Shown here one piece after another: positions 9,694 through 17,548 of a stretch of DNA of 64,000 nt. Where the stretch lies: positions 59,602-123,601 of the forward strand of contig QOQW01000019.1 of the NCBI GenBank assembly GCA_003327425.1. The letters run 5' to 3'. Position 1 is the stretch's first letter. The number at the start of each line of letters is the position of its first letter. The notes below the pieces were generated by a model that was not told where the DNA came from, did no database searches, and saw only the letters and a list, made by a program, of their open reading frames with translations. Both the position numbers and the translations under genes were made by a program. Source of the DNA: Candidatus Ozemibacter sibiricus (GTDB lineage: Bacteria; Muiribacteriota; Ozemobacteria; Ozemobacterales; Ozemobacteraceae).

Positions 9694-9858
9694 CGCCTTC
9701 GCCCGGGGCGATGTACCAGACCATCGGGGCTTCCCCTGAGGGCCAAAGACGAAGTCCGGCGCCGCCGCCCGGCACCACTGACTCGCCCCGAGACCCCCGC
9801 CAGACCATCCCGGCTTCCCGGTTCACCCTGTGGGAGAGGGCGTTCGGTTCTGATTGTT

Positions 9859-11361
9859 TCAGCGGAAGACGTTCGACAAATCGCGGTTCAATTGCGACTG
9901 GTGGTCTCTGACCGCCGCCGTCCGTTCGCTGGCTGGGATTTCCGGGACATCCGCGATCTGGCCCGGCCGGTCAGCGCCCACGGCCGCCCCGGAACCGGCG
10001 CTTCCCGCAGATTGGCCGTCAGCGCCAGCGCCCGCGCCTGGTCCCGGACTGGCGGTCAGGCTGGCCGGGGCGGCCACTCCGTTCTCTTCGACCGTCCGGC
10101 GATAGATGGCGTTCAGCCGCTCGTTGGCCATCGCCTGCAACGGCCCGGGTTCGAACGCCACCCTCCGATACCAGCCGGCCGCATCGACCAATTTGCCCGA
10201 CCGCTCCAGCATACCGCCCAGTTCCAGCTGCAACAGCAGATCCTTGGGTTGCCGGCCCACCGCCGCCTCGAGCACCGCGGCGGCTTCCCCGGCTTTACCG
10301 CTGCATTCGAGGCAGGCGGCCAGCCGGATGGTCAGGGCGACGTTGCCGGGATCCTGGTCGGCCAGAGTACGGTAGAGGTTCGTCGCCGCCACGTAATTGC
10401 CCATCTGGAAATAGCTTTCGGCCAGGAACATGGCGGCGTATTCGTTGCCCGGCTCACGCTTGAGCAAGGGTTCCAGCGCCTTGATGGCGTCCGCATACCG
10501 CCCCAGCTGGTAGGCCAGCCGCCCTTCCTGGATCGGCAGCAGCGGGCTGCGCCCCTGGGCGGCTCGCCAGGCGTCGACGACCCTCTGCGCTTGATCGAAC
10601 CGCTTCCATTCGAGATAGAGGTCGACCAGCGCGCGCACCGGCTCGGGATCTTCAGGGAACTCCTTGATGATGGTGGCGAGCAGACTTTCCGCCGATTCCC
10701 GCTCCATCAGGTCGATGTGGCGATAGGCCTTCTTCAGCAGGGCCGCCTTCCGCTCGAGGGCGGAGGCCTCGACCCCGTTCCGCTTCATCAGGAAGGCGGC
10801 CACCTTCCATAATTTCTGCCCCTGGGAATGCTCCTTGAGCCGCAAGAAGAGCTGCGACGCCTCGGCCATCATTTCCTGCACCAGACAGATTTCTCCTTTG
10901 ACGAACGTCAGCAGGTTCGACTTCGGATGTCTGTTCCGGACTTGATCGACGTTCGTCCCGGCCTGTTGCAGGCGATGGACGCATCGATCGATCAGCGCCA
11001 GGAAGAAGCGGGCTCGGCTGTCATTCGGCTCCTTGGCCAAACGCTCGGAAAAATGGGCGTAGGCAGGTGCCAGATCGGCCTTGCGCACTTCGGCGCTCAG
11101 CGAAGGATCGCCCAGGATGATGAACTTGTAGTATTCCTTGACCCCCTCGGGGTAATTCTTCTTTTTCAGCAATTCGAGCGCTTTGGCATAGCGAGGATCC
11201 GGGGCAGCTCCCGCCAGTCGGGGGCCCCCCAAGCCCGCAAGGCCCATCATCACCAGGACGAGGATGGCTCCTGCCGCCACCGCCCAGGGGCTTCTTCTCC
11301 GGCGACCGGCGACGCCCAACGACGCGGGATGCACCATCGCCGAACTGCGGTGGTTGGCCAT
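9859..11361 (-). CDS. Exported TPR-repeat protein
   Basis: This 500-aa protein has a long signal peptide (basic stretch GRRRRS, hydrophobic core, probable cleavage after LAGAA near residue 52) followed by tetratricopeptide repeats that fill most of the rest. It ends in a low-complexity Ala/Gly/Pro tail. The ATG at 11361 lies two bases after the upstream stop and has GGAGG nine bases away; a TTG in the ORF start overlaps that stop but is too close to the ribosome site. TPRs form protein-binding scaffolds, here predicted to be periplasmic. It is co-transcribed with the FecR-domain gene, so the pair probably acts together in the envelope; the partner is unknown. Confidence 0.85.
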   Translation of the reverse strand: MANHRSSAMVHPASLGVAGRRRRSPWAVAAGAILVLVMMGLAGLGGPRLAGAAPDPRYAKALELLKKKNYPEGVKEYYKFIILGDPSLSAEVRKADLAPAYAHFSERLAKEPNDSRARFFLALIDRCVHRLQQAGTNVDQVRNRHPKSNLLTFVKGEICLVQEMMAEASQLFLRLKEHSQGQKLWKVAAFLMKRNGVEASALERKAALLKKAYRHIDLMERESAESLLATIIKEFPEDPEPVRALVDLYLEWKRFDQAQRVVDAWRAAQGRSPLLPIQEGRLAYQLGRYADAIKALEPLLKREPGNEYAAMFLAESYFQMGNYVAATNLYRTLADQDPGNVALTIRLAACLECSGKAGEAAAVLEAAVGRQPKDLLLQLELGGMLERSGKLVDAAGWYRRVAFEPGPLQAMANERLNAIYRRTVEENGVAAPASLTASPGPGAGAGADGQSAGSAGSGAAVGADRPGQIADVPEIPASERTAAVRDHQSQLNRDLSNVFR

Positions 11362-11363
11362 GC

Positions 11364-12260
11364 TCAATCACCTCCTCCGACGGGGATGGGGTTCTTCATC
11401 CAGTCTTCGCCCTCGACCACGCCTGAGTTCCCAGCGCCGGGCGGTGAAACGGGCTCCGGCGGCGAAACAGGGGGCGGGTTGGCCGGGGGCGGCAGAGCGG
11501 TCACCGACGGTTCGGCATCGCGGTGGGAGCCCGCGGCTGATTCCTGCTCGAGCACGGACAGATCGGCGGCGCTTCCCGCATCGAAGGCCTCGGCCAGCTC
11601 GCTGACCTCATCGACGGCCGATCGGGCCGGGCCGGCCATGCGGGCTTCCCAGGCGGGGCGCTCGTCGGTCAGGCGAGCCTCCTGGCCCTTGGCTTCGATC
11701 GTCTGCCCGGCCGCCACCGGCTCTTTCAGCCCGGCCGCCCGCACCTTCCCGGCTTGCACCTGCACCAGGACCTTGTTGCCGCGGGTCTCCAGGTCGGCCG
11801 CCCCTTCCCGGGTCAGCAGGATGGTCGCCTTTCCTTCGATCTTGAGCGGGTGGTATTGATTGACATGCCGGGCTCGGCAGGCCCCTTCCTGCAGCTCGAG
11901 GGAATAGGGCAGCACCCGCACACGCGTATTGGGGGCCATCCGCAACAACGACCCGCTCCCCAGGCGCAGCACCGCCCCGGCGTCGGCGGCCGTGCCGACG
12001 ACCGACCCTGTCTTGATGCGCGTGCCCGTGGCCAGCGGCGTGGCGGCCATCTTCCCCTGGTGGTCGACCAGGAAGGCCTTCCCTTCATCCAGGATCACCA
12101 GCCCGTACACGAACTGATGCAGGAAATCGGGAACCTTGCTTTCGGCCGCCGGCGGGGCGGCCGCCACCAGGGCCGGCCCGGCCATCAGGGCCACGATGCC
12201 CCCCCATACCAGAACGGACTTCAGGCTCACCGTCGAACGGTCGTGGGCGTGCTGCTCCAT
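11364..12260 (-). CDS. Exported FecR-domain protein
   Basis: This 298-aa protein has a signal peptide (hydrophobic core VLVWGGIVALMAGPALV, cleavage near AAAPP) and a FecR-type beta domain at about residues 70-200, with the typical pattern of GTRIKTGSVVGTAADAGAVL followed by LRMAPNTRVRVL. A Pro/Ser-rich tail completes it. FecR domains outside iron signalling are often periplasmic ligand or peptidoglycan-associated modules. The frame is open farther upstream, but the ATG at 12260 has a GAGGTGGAGG ribosome site and a TATAAT box 60 bases upstream. It is the first gene of a two-gene operon with the TPR protein. No sigma factor or TonB receptor is adjacent, so iron regulation is unlikely. Confidence 0.85.
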   Translation of the reverse strand: MEQHAHDRSTVSLKSVLVWGGIVALMAGPALVAAAPPAAESKVPDFLHQFVYGLVILDEGKAFLVDHQGKMAATPLATGTRIKTGSVVGTAADAGAVLRLGSGSLLRMAPNTRVRVLPYSLELQEGACRARHVNQYHPLKIEGKATILLTREGAADLETRGNKVLVQVQAGKVRAAGLKEPVAAGQTIEAKGQEARLTDERPAWEARMAGPARSAVDEVSELAEAFDAGSAADLSVLEQESAAGSHRDAEPSVTALPPPANPPPVSPPEPVSPPGAGNSGVVEGEDWMKNPIPVGGGD

Positions 12261-12320
12261 CCCCTCCACCTCGCCAACCGAAGGTTCGTCGGCCGGCCAG
12301 GCCGTCCTGCCGACACCTTC

Positions 12321-12326
12321 ATTATA
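12321..12326 (-). promoter_or_regulatory. -10 box (TATAAT) for the FecR-TPR operon
   Basis: A perfect TATAAT lies on the minus strand about 60 bases before the FecR start codon. No convincing -35 element is present at 16-18 bp, so it may need an activator or another sigma contact. Confidence 0.4.
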
Positions 12327-12551
12327 CAAGGAGCGGGTGCCCCCTTCTACCGTCCAGACAAGATTCCCGAGCCAACGGAGAGCGGGCCTTGGCAGATCGG
12401 TCAGACCAGACCGAGCGACAGGGCGTCCCAACCGGTCCTTCCGCTCATCCACGTCGGTTGCGGTACCATCCTTCGCGGCGAACAGAGCCGGTCCAGGGCA
12501 GCCCTCATGGGTAGCTCCCCGGGATCAGGAAATCCGGTAGGAACGGCAGAA

Positions 12552-12579
12552 TTGACAAGCCCTGGTTCCAGAGGATAAG
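12552..12579 (+). promoter_or_regulatory. Candidate promoter of the minor-pilin operon
   Basis: A perfect TTGACA (12552-12557) is followed after 16 bp by GATAAG (12574-12579). The start codon of the first pilin gene is about 200 bases farther on. The stretch 12261-12788 otherwise has no gene; it holds this promoter, the opposing -10 box and a structured leader. Confidence 0.4.
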
Positions 12580-12644
12580 CTGAAATCGGGGAAGAGGGCT
12601 GGGACCAGGATCTCTTCAAGCCTCAGGAAGGTCCGAACCCGTGG

Positions 12645-12692
12645 CTGAGGGGCCGAGATCGCCTGGAACAGGCGATCATTCTCAGGCCTCAG
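12645..12692 (+). promoter_or_regulatory. Structured 5' leader hairpin before the pilin operon
   Basis: A perfect 9-bp stem, GATCGCCTG (12657-12665) with CAGGCGATC (12669-12677), closes a GAA loop. An outer pair CTGAGG (12645-12650) with CCTCAG (12687-12692) encloses it. No U-run follows, so it is not an obvious terminator; it may be a regulatory or stabilising leader structure. Confidence 0.4.
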
Positions 12693-12788
12693 GTCGTTCT
12701 GGTGCCGGCGATCCTCGTTCCCAGGCGGGCAACGACTGCTGGAAACACTTCCCACCCGCCAACCGCTGGCGAAAGAAAGCGAGGACCG

Positions 12789-13250
12789 ATGAGGGACCAT
12801 CCGCTCCGGCCCCAGGCGACCCATTTGCCTCGCCACGGGTTGTCCGTCGTCGAGATCATGCTGGCCATGGCCATCCTGGCCATGGCGGCCGTCATCTTCA
12901 TCCCCGTCTTCACGCAAGGGGTCGGCATGACCCGCGAGATTCGCGACTATTCAGTGCTGGTCGGCCTGGCCGAACAACTGCTCCACGAGCACATCACCCG
13001 GATCACCAACCTCGCGCCCGGCGCGCCGCCCATCAACTTTTTCGAAGATGACATCACCGCCGCCGTGAAGAGCGCCGCCCAGAATGAAGTGCTCAATTCT
13101 CTCCCCAGAGCGAAGATCCTGGCCACGGTCCGTCCCGCGGCGGTCTGCCAGAGCGGCGGCTATGAGATCACCATCAAAATGACCTGGGAAAGCGGCGGAC
13201 GCCCCAAGGAATTCTCTCTCACCACCATCAAGGCGGTACGCAACCTGTGA
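12789..13250 (+). CDS. Prepilin-type minor pilin (GspI/PilV-like position)
   Basis: This 153-aa protein carries a prepilin leader and N-methylation motif: a 17-residue basic leader ending in Gly17, then LSVVE with Glu at +5 (E22) and a hydrophobic helix LAMAILAMAAVIF. A prepilin peptidase should cut after Gly17. The ATG at 12789 has GAGG six bases upstream and gives a leader of normal length; the frame is open farther upstream. It is the first of three consecutive genes with the order and features of minor pseudopilins I-J-K. It should sit in the membrane until assembled at the tip of a type IV pilus or type II secretion pseudopilus. Confidence 0.85.
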   Translation: MRDHPLRPQATHLPRHGLSVVEIMLAMAILAMAAVIFIPVFTQGVGMTREIRDYSVLVGLAEQLLHEHITRITNLAPGAPPINFFEDDITAAVKSAAQNEVLNSLPRAKILATVRPAAVCQSGGYEITIKMTWESGGRPKEFSLTTIKAVRNL

Positions 13251-13795
13251 CCCAGACCGCCGGCTTCGCAGGCCTCCGCTCTCCGCCAGGGAGAGCCATC
13301 CTGGGGTACCACGGCGGGCGACGAGGCCATCCCCAAATTGGCGTCACCCTCGTGGAAATCCTCGTGGGCGTCGCCCTGCTCGGGCTTCTCCTGGTCGGCC
13401 TGAAGTTCGCCATCCGGCTCAACCGCTCGGCGATGACGTCGATGGAAAAGACCGACCTCACCGCCAGACTCCGCAATTCCTCGATCATCATTGGGCGGGC
13501 TCTGTCCCTGGCCACCGAGTTCCTGTACCCCGCGCAAGTTTCCCAGAATTTCGCCCATCAGATCATCTTTCGCAACCACCGCAATGAGATCGTCGCCATC
13601 TTCGTCACCGACCAGAACGTCCTGTCGATGTACAACTACACCACCGACCAGCTCCTCGAGATCACGCCCTCGACCTTGAGCTTCAAAAGCCGATTGGTCA
13701 AGGACAACCTGATGGAATACCGCATCGAGATCAAGCGCGATCAGTATCATTTCGTCATTCAGAACCAGCTCTCGACCTGCAACACCCTTCCCTAG
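13247..13795 (+). CDS. Prepilin-type minor pilin (GspJ/PilW-like position)
   Basis: This 182-aa protein has a long leader (32 residues) ending at Gly32, then VTLVE with Glu37 at +5 and the helix ILVGVALLGLLLVGL. The start is a GTG overlapping the previous stop (GTGA), which indicates translational coupling. The globular part contains an SxxGRALSL segment and alternating beta-like stretches as in pilin heads. By order it corresponds to GspJ or PilW of minor-pilin tip complexes. A shorter leader cannot be ruled out, but no better start codon is evident. Confidence 0.82.
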   Translation: MTQTAGFAGLRSPPGRAILGYHGGRRGHPQIGVTLVEILVGVALLGLLLVGLKFAIRLNRSAMTSMEKTDLTARLRNSSIIIGRALSLATEFLYPAQVSQNFAHQIIFRNHRNEIVAIFVTDQNVLSMYNYTTDQLLEITPSTLSFKSRLVKDNLMEYRIEIKRDQYHFVIQNQLSTCNTLP

Positions 13796-13815
13796 AGCTC
13801 AGGAGGGCTCCCCGT

Positions 13816-15387
13816 ATGGCGTGCCTGCCTCCTCGCCCCGCCACCGCCTCAGGTCTTCCGCAGCCGCGGCATTCCCGCCGGGCGATCGCCCTGGTCGTGG
13901 TGCTGGTGGCAGCGGTCTGCATGCTGGCCTTCTTCGCCGGCTTCCAGTTCTTCTCCCGCACCGAATACCGTCATCTCGAGAGAATCCTGACCAACACCTC
14001 GCTCGATTATCTGGTGCGCGCCGGCCTCAACATCGCCGAGGACAAACTCCAGCACGAGCGCTGGTACGGCGACTCGCGCACCCGGGGCGTCTTCGAGGTC
14101 CCGTCCCAATACCTCCCGCCGCAGGCCCGGATCACCATCTACGCCGATGATTACGCCCGCGCCGAACCCCGCATCATCGGCAGCTACAAGTACTACATGC
14201 TCGACCACATCAAGGTCTACGTCGAGGCTTCTCTGCGCGACCGCACCATGTACGGGTTCGGCAAGTTCATCATGTCCCCCGAACCGCTCTTCCTGGGCAA
14301 GTCGACGCAAGGAGTCGACGTCAGCTTTCAAACCACCAACCCCGCTTCTTACACCTTCCGGAAAATGATCCACGTCAAACTTCTGCGCGAGGATGATCTC
14401 GAGAACATTCCGAATTTCGTCAGCTTGAGCGACTTCAACAGCCGGAAAGCAATGGCTCGACACATCGTCGATGAAATGCACCTGCAGGCGAAGAATTACG
14501 CCCGCAATCTGCTTCTGTCGAGGAAAATCAAGAAGAATCTGACTCAGACACAGCCCACCTGCTCGCTCGGCGATCTGCGATCGCTCCTCGGCAATCTTGG
14601 AGGTGCGTCGCTTCCCAACTACTCCGATCACCAGCTCCTCAATCACTTCATTCTCGAGAACTTGAAAAACTTTTTCATGACCACCAATTGGGTTGTCTCT
14701 GAAAGGGACAAAGAGGAGGAACTCAGGAAAGTCCGCATCGAAATCGGCCACTTCCCTCCCGATGAATTGAATAGTGAAACCAGACGCGCCATCCAGGCCA
14801 TTTTCGGTCCCCCTCATCCGAAGGAAGCCAGGCCGGGCATCGATTTCTTTCCAGAGGTTCGAGCCGGGCCCAACGGTTCGGCGTTCGCCGAATTTCTTCT
14901 CAAGCAGGGCATCACCGCTCCTCCAGACAAATCCCCCGCCGACTTTCAGGCAGAGCTGTGCCGAGCGATCACCGACTACGATTACACCTGCCTGTGGCAG
15001 GCCAATGGCGTGTGGGTCGATTACCCAGGCCCGCATGGCCCCAGCAGCCCGACCCGCACCGTCTGCGAAGGCGGGGCCACCGCCTTCCTGATGTACTGGG
15101 AGAACCGGAACAACCCGGAATATTTCAATTTCGCCGTCGACGGCGCCGGCGTGAAAATATCGCAGAAAACCGGCCCCATCCTCAGACGCACCAATTACTA
15201 CCTGGTGAAACCACCCATCTTCATGCCTCTGGCCATGGTCTTCAACTTCTTCATGAAATACGTTGATGAATCCTATACCTACATCCCCGATGCCGTCGTA
15301 AAAAACGAAGACAATTTCCGCATCCAGCTTCCTCCAGAGGAAAGCACCGGTTCGGCCGACCCCGACTGGGCAGGGTTATCAGGGTAG
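13816..15387 (+). CDS. Large minor-pilin-like protein (GspK/PilX-like position)
   Basis: This 523-aa protein starts with a strong ribosome site (AGGAGG) 20 bases after the previous gene. It has one N-terminal helix (about residues 23-45) preceded by RRA, so a prepilin-like cut before IALVVVL is possible with Ala in place of Gly. It lacks the Glu at +5, as GspK does. GspK is typically about 300-330 residues, so this is considerably larger, with a roughly 470-residue exported region I do not recognise. The order after the I- and J-like genes and the missing Glu suggest it caps the tip complex. The family assignment is inference. Confidence 0.7.
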   Translation: MACLPPRPATASGLPQPRHSRRAIALVVVLVAAVCMLAFFAGFQFFSRTEYRHLERILTNTSLDYLVRAGLNIAEDKLQHERWYGDSRTRGVFEVPSQYLPPQARITIYADDYARAEPRIIGSYKYYMLDHIKVYVEASLRDRTMYGFGKFIMSPEPLFLGKSTQGVDVSFQTTNPASYTFRKMIHVKLLREDDLENIPNFVSLSDFNSRKAMARHIVDEMHLQAKNYARNLLLSRKIKKNLTQTQPTCSLGDLRSLLGNLGGASLPNYSDHQLLNHFILENLKNFFMTTNWVVSERDKEEELRKVRIEIGHFPPDELNSETRRAIQAIFGPPHPKEARPGIDFFPEVRAGPNGSAFAEFLLKQGITAPPDKSPADFQAELCRAITDYDYTCLWQANGVWVDYPGPHGPSSPTRTVCEGGATAFLMYWENRNNPEYFNFAVDGAGVKISQKTGPILRRTNYYLVKPPIFMPLAMVFNFFMKYVDESYTYIPDAVVKNEDNFRIQLPPEESTGSADPDWAGLSG

Positions 15388-15553
15388 GCCCGCTCTCGCG
15401 AAGCGCCATTGTGCCTGAGCATAGGGCCTCAGCGAATCTGCCTCGAGAATTCAGCCGAGCATCGCCCTGGAATCTGGCGCTCCACTTGAGGCCCCGAGCG
15501 CTACAGGCTTCCCGAACCTATTACTTACACGGATGGAGGATTGGGCAACCGCC

Positions 15554-17443
15554 TCAAGGGCCTTGGATTTTGGCTTTGAGGGCCTCGAGTGCGGCCACGA
15601 TCCGCGGATCGGTTTCGACGGCCAGACCTTGATTGACCATGCGCATGGCATCGTCTTCTCGCTTGCTGCGGTAATAGATATCCGCCAGGACCAGGTGAGC
15701 CTGGCCGTCCTGAGCGTCCAGTTCCAGGGCCCTCTGGGCATGCACCACCGCCGAGGGGAAATCTCCCATCTGCAGTTTGAGAAACGCATACAATGACTTG
15801 ATTTTCGCGTGATCTGGATTCAAGCGCATCGCCTGCTCGAGGTGCCCTGCCGCTTCGGTATTGTTCTTTTCGGAAATGGCAATCAGCGCCAGACAATGAT
15901 GAGCTTCCCAAAGATTGGGAGCCTCTTTCAGGCTCTTCAGAAAGGCAGCGCGTGCACCCTCCCGATCGCCAAGGGCAAAGAGTTCACGTCCTCCATCATA
16001 GAGGACCGCCGGGTTCCCCTTGGCGGCGGCCAGGCGCTCTTTCACCCGAGCGATCTGTTCTGCCTTTGGAGAACCGCTGGAAGGCGTTCGGGGGGTTCCG
16101 GAAGCCGCGGCCGCCAGCCGGGCCGCGGCGGAGGCGGCCGCGGCGGCCGAGGCCAGGGCCGCTTGCCGTTTCGCTTCCTGCTGGTCGGCGAGGTATTTCC
16201 GATAGGCCGCTTCATCCGAGAGGATTTTCCGGCAGTCCGCCAGGAGGGTTTCGACATCACGGCGTAAATGCGGATCTTTCACCTCAGGCAGGAGCTTCTC
16301 GGCCAGTTGCGCGGCCTCCCGGTGCTCTCCCTGGTAGATGGCCTGGAAGGCAGCCATGAATTTCTGTTCTTCTGGCGTGCCCGCACTCGCAACATGCACC
16401 GCAACAGCCTGTACCGTGCCCTGATCATCCTGACTGAGAAGGCTTCTATCGCGCAGCACGGAAGCACGCAAGAAACGGAAGGCAAGATCAAGGCGCCCGA
16501 ATTCCCGCGCCTCCAGCGCCGCCTGGAACAACGCTCTGGGCAACAAGGCCGGCTCGCTGGCCGCCTCTGCCCCCAGATCATAGAGCAGGAGCAGTTCTTC
16601 CAAGGCGGCCAGGCTCCGCCCCCCAGCGCGGGCAAGCTGGTAAAGCATCTGATGGGGATAAGGCTCCTCCGGGCGAGAGGCGGAGGCCTTCCGCCACTGC
16701 TCTTCCGATTCAGCGGGCTTCCCCGCCTGGTCATAGGCCTTGGCCAGCCAGAAATGATAATCATAGACCCCGGAATGGCGGGCATCGCCTTTCTCTCGAA
16801 GCGAGGCGATCTGGGCGGGGAGGTCGTTCGGCCTCTCCTGGACCAGCAACCGCAGCGCTTCCAGGAAGCCCGCAAGCGACCCAGGAAACTCCCGCTGCAG
16901 TCGCTGGAACATCGCCAGGGCCCCCGCTACATCACGGGTTGCCGACGCCGCCTGGGCCCGCCCCATCAGCATCCGTTCCCGCAATGAAGGCACCAGCGGG
17001 GTTTTCTCCAATTCGGCCAACCATTTTTCGGCCGCCGCAGGGCGATCTGACCGCAGAAGAGCCTCCGCCAGGCCGACCTGCCAGGCCGGCTCTTTCTTGC
17101 GGGCGAGCGCCCGCTCGAAGTGAACGGCCGCCGAAGCATAGCTCCCTCGTCGCCCCTGAATCTCACCCAGTAATGCCTGGAGACGCGGATCATCCTCTTG
17201 CTGGAGTTTCTCGAGGGCTTGGAACGCCTCCTCGAATCGCCCAGCCTTGGCCGCCTCTTCGGCCCGACGAACCGCTTCGGCCACCTCGGCCGGCGTCGGG
17301 GAAACGCGAACCGTCACTCCCCCCGTCTGGGCACCAGGCGCCAGCACCGGCATCGGCCGCGGCCTTCGTTGATTGAAGACCAGGTAGAGCAATCCGAAGG
17401 ACAGGCAAGCCACCAGGAGCAATGGCAGGATGAGCTGCTTCAC
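15554..17443 (-). CDS. Membrane-anchored TPR protein
   Basis: This 629-aa protein starts with an N-terminal anchor (MKQLILPLLLVACLSFGLLY) and then carries TPR repeats across the remaining length, interrupted near residues 420-465 by an Ala-rich helical segment. LLLVAC also gives a possible lipobox at Cys13, so it may be a lipoprotein. The start is a GTG whose first base coincides with the transcription start predicted from a promoter at 17450-17479, so it looks leaderless. The gene lies just past the terminator of the gene upstream. It is a probable periplasmic scaffold; the partners are unknown. Confidence 0.85.
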   Translation of the reverse strand: MKQLILPLLLVACLSFGLLYLVFNQRRPRPMPVLAPGAQTGGVTVRVSPTPAEVAEAVRRAEEAAKAGRFEEAFQALEKLQQEDDPRLQALLGEIQGRRGSYASAAVHFERALARKKEPAWQVGLAEALLRSDRPAAAEKWLAELEKTPLVPSLRERMLMGRAQAASATRDVAGALAMFQRLQREFPGSLAGFLEALRLLVQERPNDLPAQIASLREKGDARHSGVYDYHFWLAKAYDQAGKPAESEEQWRKASASRPEEPYPHQMLYQLARAGGRSLAALEELLLLYDLGAEAASEPALLPRALFQAALEAREFGRLDLAFRFLRASVLRDRSLLSQDDQGTVQAVAVHVASAGTPEEQKFMAAFQAIYQGEHREAAQLAEKLLPEVKDPHLRRDVETLLADCRKILSDEAAYRKYLADQQEAKRQAALASAAAAASAAARLAAAASGTPRTPSSGSPKAEQIARVKERLAAAKGNPAVLYDGGRELFALGDREGARAAFLKSLKEAPNLWEAHHCLALIAISEKNNTEAAGHLEQAMRLNPDHAKIKSLYAFLKLQMGDFPSAVVHAQRALELDAQDGQAHLVLADIYYRSKREDDAMRMVNQGLAVETDPRIVAALEALKAKIQGP

Positions 17444-17449
17444 ACCGCC

Positions 17450-17479
17450 ATTTTACGACCACCGAACAGAACTGGTCAA
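17450..17479 (-). promoter_or_regulatory. Promoter giving a leaderless GTG start
   Basis: On the minus strand TTGACC (17479-17474) is 18 bp from TAAAAT (17455-17450). Six bases separate the -10 box from the GTG at 17443, placing the expected transcription start on the start codon itself. No ribosome site is present. Confidence 0.6.
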
Positions 17480-17501
17480 TGGAGGGAAGAGCGAGCTAAT
17501 G

Positions 17502-17527
17502 AAAAAAGCCCGGGGTTTCCCCCGGGC
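17502..17527 (-). terminator. Rho-independent terminator of the repeat-protein gene
   Basis: The minus strand forms GCCCGGGG / CCCCGGGC, an 8-bp all-GC stem with a 4-base loop, followed directly by six U. It lies 22 bp past the stop at 17549. Confidence 0.9.
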
Positions 17528-17548
17528 GTGCTTCGCAGACAGGTCTCT

